A stretch of DNA of 17,011 nucleotides from Isotricha intestinalis (lineage: Eukaryota; Ciliophora; Litostomatea; Vestibuliferida; Isotrichidae). The notes under the pieces were generated by a model, which made no database searches, had not been told where the DNA came from, and saw nothing but the letters and a program-made list of their open reading frames with translations. The position numbers were made by a program, and so were the translations under genes. Shown here piece by piece: positions 8,628-15,807 of the stretch; position 1 is the first letter of the stretch; every line of letters starts with the position of its first letter. The stretch lies in contig JAJJLU010000838.1 in assembly GCA_023807065.1 (NCBI GenBank), positions 1-17,011 on the forward strand. Direction: 5' to 3'.

Positions 8628-10106
8628 ATGTTTAACAAAATAAAAATTTTTTTGATATTTATTACATTTCTATTATTAGGAACATATTTAACTATTTCAT
8701 TTATATTTTACTTTGACAAAATCTCTCCAGAACAAAATTATATAAACAAAGAAATAAATAATACCATTGAAGAAGAAGTAAAAAATAAAAATGAAAATAA
8801 AAAAAGAGAAAATAATAATTTTAATATATCAAACCCTGAAATTGATAGATTAAATTATTCAATAGGAGATGGGAAAAATTTAAAAATAGGATTATTAAGT
8901 GATAATCACATTGATTCTGATTTGGAAAATATTTATTCAAAAATAAAAAGAAAAAATTTAAAAAGAGCTTTAACCACTTTAAAAGATAATAAAGTTCAAG
9001 TTATAATAATCACAGGAGATTTAGTTAATTCAGTCAAAGATGAATATTATGAAGAATGGTTAAAAATATATAATGAAGTTTATGATAATAGTGAAAAACC
9101 AATTTTAATATTAACAATGGGTCATAGTGATTATAATATAAATTTAATAGGAAATAAAGAAAAAATAAGTAGAGAAAAATTCAAACAATTTTTCAATCAA
9201 TCTACTTTTGGAAATATTATAATCAATAATTATCATTTTATAAAATATGGAAATTTAGAATTTGAAAACGAAAAAAAAGTCACGGGTGAAAAATTTTTAG
9301 AAGAAGAAATAAAAAAGACAATTAATTTATCTAAAGAAAAAAACAAACCAATTTTTATAATATCACATTTAAATATATTAAATACAGTATATGGAAGTGA
9401 AAAAAAAGGACAAACAAAAATAAAAGAAATATTAAATAAATATAATCAAATTATTTTTATAAGTGGTCATTCACATTATCCTTTAATAGATGAGAGAAGT
9501 ATTCATCAAAATAATTTTACTTCAATTCAACTTCAATCAACTTCTTTTATTAAAATAGAAGAAAATTATGAAAATGAAGTAGAAGATGAATTAGGAAATA
9601 ATTTAACAAGTTATTTAAATCCAATGGGAATAATTATGAATATTAATGATACTCAAATTTTAATTCAAAGAGTTTTTTTATTAGAAAATAAAATTTATAA
9701 TTATAATTGGATTATTAAAAATCCAATTTTTAAAAGTGATTTTTTATATGAAGAAAATAAAAGAAATTTAAATATTGATTCTCCTTATTTTGATAATAAC
9801 TATAATCAAATTAATTTTTATGAAAGTGAAGATAATAATTTGGGAAAAGTTAAATTTGTTAGTTTTAAACAAGCTAAACATAAATTATTTATTCATTCTT
9901 ATTTATTAATTTTTGAAAATGATAATTTTAAAACTGAATTAAAATATATTTCTGATTTTTATTTATTTGAAAAAGACAGAAAAGATATTATAACATTAAG
10001 AATAAAAAAATTGTTTGATAAAGGAAAATATAATTTAAAAATTTATGCTATTGATTGTTTTAATCAATTGTCTAAAAATTATTTAACAACTAATGTAGAT
10101 TTTTAA
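8628..10106 (+). CDS. Membrane-anchored calcineurin-like metallophosphoesterase, variant active site
   Basis: The 492-residue product starts with a hydrophobic segment (about 6-29), which should act as a signal anchor and place the catalytic domain in the lumen or outside the cell. The metallophosphoesterase motifs appear in the expected order: D92-N-H94 (LLSDNH), G130-D131 (ITGDLV), a GNHD-position motif that reads G165-H-S-D168, H247 (ISHLN) and G280-H281-S-H283. The motif III change replaces the usual metal-binding Asn and the catalytic His, so activity may be altered. Residues about 385-492 look like a beta-rich C-terminal domain. Its substrate cannot be told from sequence. The stop is TAA, and the next gene starts 45 bases later in the same phase. 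The gene switches from A-ending to T-ending codons near 9550. Confidence 0.85.
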   Translation: MFNKIKIFLIFITFLLLGTYLTISFIFYFDKISPEQNYINKEINNTIEEEVKNKNENKKRENNNFNISNPEIDRLNYSIGDGKNLKIGLLSDNHIDSDLENIYSKIKRKNLKRALTTLKDNKVQVIIITGDLVNSVKDEYYEEWLKIYNEVYDNSEKPILILTMGHSDYNINLIGNKEKISREKFKQFFNQSTFGNIIINNYHFIKYGNLEFENEKKVTGEKFLEEEIKKTINLSKEKNKPIFIISHLNILNTVYGSEKKGQTKIKEILNKYNQIIFISGHSHYPLIDERSIHQNNFTSIQLQSTSFIKIEENYENEVEDELGNNLTSYLNPMGIIMNINDTQILIQRVFLLENKIYNYNWIIKNPIFKSDFLYEENKRNLNIDSPYFDNNYNQINFYESEDNNLGKVKFVSFKQAKHKLFIHSYLLIFENDNFKTELKYISDFYLFEKDRKDIITLRIKKLFDKGKYNLKIYAIDCFNQLSKNYLTTNVDF

Positions 10107-10151
10107 ATATTTATTATTTATTAATAAATTATATTTAATATATAAAATAAA
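10107..10151 (+). other. 45-base spacer between two co-directional genes
   Basis: The spacer is all A/T apart from nothing recognisable and holds several TAA triplets in the phase of both flanking genes. It must contain the 3' end of the phosphoesterase transcript and the promoter of the next gene, unless the two are co-transcribed or the second promoter lies inside the first gene. Its length is a multiple of three, so the frames are continuous apart from the stops. Confidence 0.6.
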
Positions 10152-12581
10152 ATGTCTAAAGAGAATGGATTAATAAAATTTTTGAAAAAAATTTCAAATC
10201 AATTCTCAGAAAAATTACAATTAATAATATCTTTAAGTTCAAATGAAAAAAGATATTTAGAGTTTGAAAAGTATTTAAAAGAAATAAATGATCAATTACA
10301 TTTAATATATAATTCAAGTAAAAATAAAAAAAGAAATATTACATATAATTCAATAAATCATACTTTAAATTCTTCAAAAGAAAAAACAACTAAAAATTCA
10401 ACAAAAAATTCAACAAGAAATATTTTTTCTTATAATTATAAAAAAACACTTTCAAATATAAATCAAAAGAAAAAAGAAAAAGAAATTCCAAAAGTATTAA
10501 ACACAACAAGTAATAAAATAAATAAAACAGAAATAATAAATTTAAATAAAAAAAATGAAAAAGAAAAAATTCCAATAAAAAAATTAAATCCAAATCAAAT
10601 AAATTTAAATAATGAAAAAGAAAAAAGAAAAATAAACACTCCAGAACCAAGAAAAAAATTAAATCCTTATCAAAAAGTAAATACGTTAAACAAAACAGTT
10701 AAAAACATAAAAAATATAATAACAATGAAAACCGAAAAAAAAAAAACCCAACAAGATAAAATTCCAAAAAAAACAGAAAAAACAAAAAAAAAAAATATAT
10801 CAACAATAGAAATACCAGATAACAATAAAATAAAACAATCAAGAACAATAAAGAATAAAAATATAGAAGTAGAAACATTAACAAAATTAAATAAAATAGA
10901 AACAAAAGAAAAAAATCTTCGCTCTAAAACTCCAATGATAAAACCTTCAGAAGAAACTGCTTTAAGAATAATAAAACAGTTTTCTCTTATTAAAACAATT
11001 TATAGACCTTTTCAACCCGATGATTCAGAATTAAAAAAAGAAATAAATGATCATAAAAATATTACTAAAGATAATAATTTAAATAAAGTAAATTTACCTT
11101 CAAATAATAATGAAAAAGAAATAATAAAATCAGGAAAAATAGAAAAAGAAATTTTCGATATTTTAAACGAAAAAGGTAATTTATTTGAGGATATTTACGT
11201 TAAAAATTATAAAGATTTAAAAAATACAAGTTTTACTTTTGAAAAAGAAATAATAAATAATTTAGAAATTAATCACACTTATATTACTTATTATGAAGCA
11301 AATTATTTTATAAGTGATGAATATAGAATAATAGAATATAAAATAAATTTAGAAGCAAAAGCAGAAGGCAATGTTTATATTTCTAAATACTCTTATCCTT
11401 TAGATTTAGTTGATGATATAGATAAAATAGAATTAATTGATTTTGAAACTTCATCAAAGGAAATTAAATGTGAAATAAGTAAAGAACAACCTTTAATTTG
11501 CTTTAGTGAAATGAAACTTTTTAATCAACAATCAATTGAATTGAAATTTAAAGTTAAAGGAATTAGAAAAAAAAAAATGTTATTTTATATAAGAGATTAT
11601 TTCTATATTTCTAAAAGTAGTTTTGGAGCTGCTTGTAATGTTAATATTAAATTAGATAATATTATTTTTGTTTCTTCAGTTAATGATGTTTTTATGGTTG
11701 ATGAAGATAATACTTTATTTTTTAAAGGAAATGTCCCTGAAAATGGTTTAAGAGATATTTTATTTTTGACAAAAAAATCACAAAGATTTAAAATCATAAG
11801 AGAAATATATTTAATAAATAATACTAATGAAATAAATGAATCATCAACTCTTTCACTTGGAAAAGAATTACAAGGTGATAAAGAATATTATAACTTAGAA
11901 CAAAATAATATAAAAATATATCAAGATAACAATTTCAAAGAAACAATAGAAAGTCCTTTTAAAGATAAAGACATAATAAAAATTCCATTTTCAAATGTAG
12001 AAAAAAAAATAAAATTAGAAATAGAATCAATAATAGAAAATAAATTTATAAAAAATTATAATAACATACCAGAAGAATATAATAAAATAAAAATCTCAGA
12101 AGAAGAGAAAAATTTTTTTTCAAAAATCTCAATTGATATAATAGAAAAATCAGATAAAAAAGAACCGATACCAATTAAATTAGCAAGATGGGTGAATGAA
12201 AATATTAAATATGACATAAATTATTTTTCTTTAGAAAAAACATCAAAAGAAATTTATATTGAAAAGAAAGGAGTTTGTGAACATAAAAGTCAATTATATA
12301 AAACATTATTAAATTCAATTGGTATTCCTTCAATTAAAATAGGAGGATTTGTTACTGAAGAAACTGAAAAAAAATGTAGTCCTCATGCTTGGTGTTTAGT
12401 TAAATATAAAAATAATTGGTGTGCTATTGATCCTACTTGGAAAATTTATTCTGGGTATTTACCTTTAAGTCATATTTTCTGTTATTTTCAACATTATTCT
12501 ATTCAAGTTACTGGAAATGGAAATAAAAGCTTAGAGATAGAATTTGGACAAAATCAAATCGAGTATTTGGAAAATAAATAA
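10152..12581 (+). CDS. Transglutaminase-like (papain-fold) protein with long low-complexity N-terminal half
   Basis: The 809-residue product carries a C-terminal transglutaminase-like domain at about 675-785. Its catalytic triad is intact: C709 in KKGVCEHKS, H745 in SPHAWCLV and D760 in AIDPTW. The preceding ARWVNENIKYD is the usual lead-in helix of this fold. Families with this core include protein cross-linkers, peptide N-glycanases and cysteine peptidases such as kyphoscoliosis peptidase; I cannot choose among them. Residues about 60-320 are Lys/Asn/Thr-rich and presumably disordered, with a weak coiled coil near 10-55. Residues about 340-560 look beta-rich and may form an accessory domain. 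No signal peptide or membrane segment is visible, so it is likely cytosolic. Codon endings cycle A, T, A, T along its length. It lies 45 bases after the phosphoesterase gene, which suggests but does not prove linked expression. Confidence 0.85.
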   Translation: MSKENGLIKFLKKISNQFSEKLQLIISLSSNEKRYLEFEKYLKEINDQLHLIYNSSKNKKRNITYNSINHTLNSSKEKTTKNSTKNSTRNIFSYNYKKTLSNINQKKKEKEIPKVLNTTSNKINKTEIINLNKKNEKEKIPIKKLNPNQINLNNEKEKRKINTPEPRKKLNPYQKVNTLNKTVKNIKNIITMKTEKKKTQQDKIPKKTEKTKKKNISTIEIPDNNKIKQSRTIKNKNIEVETLTKLNKIETKEKNLRSKTPMIKPSEETALRIIKQFSLIKTIYRPFQPDDSELKKEINDHKNITKDNNLNKVNLPSNNNEKEIIKSGKIEKEIFDILNEKGNLFEDIYVKNYKDLKNTSFTFEKEIINNLEINHTYITYYEANYFISDEYRIIEYKINLEAKAEGNVYISKYSYPLDLVDDIDKIELIDFETSSKEIKCEISKEQPLICFSEMKLFNQQSIELKFKVKGIRKKKMLFYIRDYFYISKSSFGAACNVNIKLDNIIFVSSVNDVFMVDEDNTLFFKGNVPENGLRDILFLTKKSQRFKIIREIYLINNTNEINESSTLSLGKELQGDKEYYNLEQNNIKIYQDNNFKETIESPFKDKDIIKIPFSNVEKKIKLEIESIIENKFIKNYNNIPEEYNKIKISEEEKNFFSKISIDIIEKSDKKEPIPIKLARWVNENIKYDINYFSLEKTSKEIYIEKKGVCEHKSQLYKTLLNSIGIPSIKIGGFVTEETEKKCSPHAWCLVKYKNNWCAIDPTWKIYSGYLPLSHIFCYFQHYSIQVTGNGNKSLEIEFGQNQIEYLENK

Positions 12582-13046
12582 TTTAGTTTTTATTCATGGA
12601 TTTTATATATATAATTAAATTAGGGAATATATATTAATAGTTAAATATTTTATATGAACAATTATAATTATATTTTTTTTTTATATTAATCACTTTTATA
12701 AAATTGAATTAGTTAAGAATAGGATTAAATGAATTAAATAAGTAAATAAATCGGTTGTAAAATCAAAAATAAAAATTTAAAAAAGAAAAGATAATATAAA
12801 TAATAAAGAAATATATATCCAATCAAAAAATTATATGAAATTATTTAAAAACAATTTTTTTAAAAAAGGTAGTATGAATACAATTTAATTTACATTTCTA
12901 TTCATATCCACAAAAATAAGCCAAAACTTTTTTATATTATAAATAAGGATAAAATATTTCATATAGAAAAAAAGGATTCTCGATTTAACAGTTTTTTTAA
13001 TTATTAACTAACAATAAATTTAAATAAATTTATTTAATATTAAAGC
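12582..13046. other. Intergenic region, nothing recognised
   Basis: About 465 bases of A/T-rich sequence lie between the convergent ends of the transglutaminase-like gene and the small zinc-repeat gene. I see poly-T and poly-A runs and TATA-like alternations but no open frame with protein-like composition, no RNA gene and no repeat. Both transcripts should end here. Confidence 0.5.
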
Positions 13047-13193
13047 TTAATCATCTAAATCAAGCCAACCATAACCACCACAAATAGGACATGTACAAGG
13101 ACCTTCCCCATCACACCAATTACAGCCATTACCATTGCAATAAGCACAATATACTACTCCAGTACCTCCACATGAAGGACATCTTCTTGGCAT
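13047..13193 (-). CDS. 48-residue zinc-binding protein of four CxxCxGxG repeats (DnaJ cysteine-rich type)
   Basis: This minus-strand frame is too short for most gene finders but is compellingly protein-coding. Its 48 residues hold four CxxCxGxG units: C5-P-S-C8-G-G-T-G, C16-A-Y-C19-N-G-N-G, C24-N-W-C27-D-G-E-G and C35-P-I-C38-G-G-Y-G, plus an extra C33. It ends WLDLDD then TAA. Four such units are the hallmark of the zinc-binding domain of DnaJ/Hsp40, where they bind two zinc ions and help hold unfolded clients. Here they stand alone, without J-domain or substrate-binding domains, and are packed more tightly than in DnaJ. The ATG follows an A-rich leader (AAATAAAAATG) like the other genes, which supports a complete gene rather than an exon. 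Local G and C content stands far above the surrounding desert. Function is unknown; a redox, chaperone-cofactor or zinc role is inferred. Confidence 0.85.
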   Translation of the reverse strand: MPRRCPSCGGTGVVYCAYCNGNGCNWCDGEGPCTCPICGGYGWLDLDD

Positions 13194-14626
13194 TTTTATT
13201 TATTTTTAAATCCTTTTTTTTGTAAATATATTATAATAAAATTAATAAATTTTATTTTTTTCCAAATTTAAATTCTTTTAAAGGAAAATCTTTCAAAAAA
13301 ATTTCCTAATAAAGACTGCTCCAATACTTGCATATTCATCAATCAAAATTGCATCAGAAACATTATTTTTTATCTTTTAATTTAAAAACTTTAAAACCTT
13401 TTTTTTGAATATTTCTTGAAAAGTGGGATTCTAAATATTTCACCTACTATTTCCAATGAATTTATCTTTAATATATTTTTAGTCTTTCATCAAACTCTTT
13501 TTCAATTTTTTTTAATTATTTCATTGATTATTAATCTTTTAAAAAGATAGCAGAAATTTTTAAAACTTTAATGGCATAATTTTATAAGATATTTTATTTT
13601 ATTAAGAGCTATTTATATAATTTACTTTTTGAATTAATAAATATTAATTTAGTTGTTTTTTTCTTTTATTTTGATATGAAATTTATAGAAAATACTTTGT
13701 TGTTTGAGGAATAGATGTTTTACAAAGATATAAAAATAAATTATATTTTTTAGATGATTTAATTAAATTATTTTATTTTTTTTTAATTGGAATAATTATT
13801 ATAAAATGTATAAAATTTTACAGATTATTATCCCCGATTAGATACAATAATAAAAGAAATCAAAGATGAAAAATTTTCTTTCATTATATTAAAAAACTTT
13901 TATTTGTAAAAGAGAAATTATATTCATTTTTATAAGTAATCTTTTAATTAATAATTTTTGATATGAAAATTGTTTGTTTTTTATAGTATAATACTCAAAT
14001 TGAAATGTTTAAAAGTTGTTGTCAATTTTTTTTATTTCATATTTATTAAATTTATTCTTTGTTTATTTAAAAATAAAAAATTATATTATCTTTTTATTAT
14101 ATTTTTTTTATTATTTTTAAATGGTTTTTGATTTTATTTATTTTTTAAATTATTTATAATTAATTTAATTACTTTTTATTAATCTTAATTTAAACTTTTT
14201 TATTTGTTTCTTCTAAAATTAACTTTTTTCTTAACATTATTTTTCCTCATTAATTATAGAATTAAATAGTTTAAATTAAATTTAAATTTTTATAAATAAT
14301 GAGTTATTTAATACTCGAATTATTATTATAAACTTAACTATTTAATTAACAAGTTTTTAATATATTAAAATAATTTATTGAATTTATCATTTTAATTATT
14401 CTTTAGTTATTATAATATTTTTTTAAAACAACTTATAAAAAAATTGAAAATTCTCTCACTAATGTTCTAACCTTTCTTTTATTATTCATTTTATTCAAGT
14501 TATTGTCTCTTTTTCCAATTAATCTTTCTTAAATTTCATATTTTCGGATTTTTTGATTTTTTCTCAAATTGAATTTTAATTTAAACTGAATTAAAAAACT
14601 TATTTTATAATCTACACTTCAATCAA
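13194..14626. other. Long intergenic desert containing gene relics
   Basis: This interval of more than 1.4 kb lies between the divergently transcribed zinc-repeat gene and the basic-protein gene. It contains the Hsp70-like relic listed separately (about 13260-13560). It also holds a plus-strand open stretch at 13814-13909 (31 codons, including DYYPRLDTIIKEIKDEKF, ending in TAA) and an overlapping 51-codon open stretch from about 13710 to 13867 with a hydrophobic middle. Neither has a start codon, and I do not call them genes. From about 13950 to 14600 the sequence is T-rich and I see nothing in it apart from the leader of the next gene. Confidence 0.5.
13260..13560 (-). pseudogene. Probable decayed Hsp70/Hsp110-family fragment
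   Basis: On the minus strand a frame starting near 13486 reads LKINSLEIVGEIFRIP followed by LFKKYSKKRF and a stop. This closely resembles the conserved late-nucleotide-binding-domain motif of Hsp70 and Hsp110 proteins (SVEIVGGxxRIPxxK). Downstream and in a shifted frame (about 13293-13373) comes SDAILIDEYASIGAVFI, which fits the next conserved Hsp70/110 block (NADEAVARGCAL-like). Just upstream, EKEFDERLKIY lies where the family has its helix before this motif. The order and spacing are right, but frameshifts and stops interrupt it and no start is visible, so it looks like a dead copy. The assignment rests on short motifs read by eye. Confidence 0.42.
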
Positions 14627-15622
14627 ATGATAAAACAAACGAACAAAGAAGAGATTATAATTGAAAAACCAGAAGAAGAAAATCAAAAAAAAATCTCAAA
14701 AAGTAAAAGCAAAAGTTTAAAAACTTCAAAAAATAAAAAAATCAATTTTGATAATAACATTATTAAATTACAGACCTCAGAAAGACCAAAAAAAATTTCT
14801 TATAATCCCATTTTAAAAAAAGTAAATTCAATATTGAATAACCACTTATTATCAAATGTAAATAATTCTAAGAATTCTTTGGAAATGAATACTAACCTTA
14901 AAAGCCAAATGAAAAATTCAGTAATCAAATTAAATTATAGTAAATTTGATCCTTTTTTAAATAACAAAAGAAATTTAAGTAAAGATTTAAAAAACATAAA
15001 TATTAATGAAAAAAACATGATATATAATGAAAGGAAAAATATAAATAATGAAAATCAAGAAAATAATAATCCTCAAACTTTTAAAATTTATTATAAATGT
15101 AAAGTTTATTGTATGAAATTTATTTTAGAATGGTTAAATAAAACACTTAAAAATATTAAATTTAAAAAGAAATTAAGAAAAATTAGTGGAAAAGTTTTAG
15201 AAGATTGTTCAACGAAATTTAATTTAAGATTTATTAAATTAACTTTAAAAGATATTTTTGAAAAATTTCAAGTGTCTAAACTTTATAAAAGCAAAGTTAA
15301 TTTAAAAATGAATGATATGTATAATAAAGATTTAATTAAAGAAATTTATGAAAATAAAGAGAAATTTCAAAGTGTAATTGAAATATTAAATTTAAAATTC
15401 GAAACAATTTTTAATTATTATTGGAAAATGAAAAGTAATGAATTTAAAGAAAAATATAAATTTAGAAATAAATACTTATTGAATACTTTTTTAACAAGAT
15501 TAAAAAAAAAAAACATGAAATATACTTTGGCGATTAAGAAATTTACGAAAAAAAATATAGAAGATTTTTTACTTGAAAAAATACCAAGAGTAAATAAATC
15601 TGAATATAATAATATTGTTTAA
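14627..15622 (+). CDS. Unrecognised basic protein, disordered N-terminus and helical C-terminus
   Basis: I do not recognise this 331-residue protein. Residues 1 to about 150 are Lys/Asn/Ser-rich with repeated KSKSKSLK-like stretches and are probably disordered. Residues about 150-315 are rich in Lys, Leu, Ile and Phe with regular spacing (for example MKFILEWLNKTLKNIKF and FETIFNYYWKMKSNEF) and are predicted by eye to be helical, possibly a nucleic-acid-binding or cytoskeletal module. The predicted charge is strongly positive. No signal peptide or membrane segment is seen. The start is the first ATG after stops in all frames. The gene follows a long desert and precedes the aspartic-peptidase-like gene by 185 bases on the same strand. 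Codon endings change from mostly A to mostly T near 15060, as in neighbouring genes, which supports real coding. Confidence 0.75.
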   Translation: MIKQTNKEEIIIEKPEEENQKKISKSKSKSLKTSKNKKINFDNNIIKLQTSERPKKISYNPILKKVNSILNNHLLSNVNNSKNSLEMNTNLKSQMKNSVIKLNYSKFDPFLNNKRNLSKDLKNININEKNMIYNERKNINNENQENNNPQTFKIYYKCKVYCMKFILEWLNKTLKNIKFKKKLRKISGKVLEDCSTKFNLRFIKLTLKDIFEKFQVSKLYKSKVNLKMNDMYNKDLIKEIYENKEKFQSVIEILNLKFETIFNYYWKMKSNEFKEKYKFRNKYLLNTFLTRLKKKNMKYTLAIKKFTKKNIEDFLLEKIPRVNKSEYNNIV

Positions 15623-15807
15623 ATATATAAATATGTTCTTTTTCTTATTAAATTTTATGAAAAAACTATATAAAAGTTAAATAAGTAAACATTATTTTTT
15701 CTTTAAAAACAATTATAAAATGAATAATAATAAAAATGATTAATTAAAATAAATCCAATATTAAAATAATCAAAAAATATTAGCAATTATTTAATTTATA
15801 AATATAA
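15623..15807 (+). other. Intergenic spacer with promoter of the last gene
   Basis: This 185-base A/T-rich spacer lies between two co-directional genes. It should hold the 3' end of the first transcript and the promoter of the second. TATA-like runs are plentiful, and no specific element can be singled out. Confidence 0.45.

Noticed and set aside
10390..10905. Minus-strand Leu/Phe-rich frames resembling membrane proteins, opposite the transglutaminase-like gene.
   Set aside because: They are the complement of Lys/Asn-rich low-complexity codons, which always read as Phe/Leu on the other strand.
11603..11797. Minus-strand frame of 64 codons inside the transglutaminase-like gene.
   Set aside because: It is antisense shadow of a well-supported gene and has no recognisable motif.
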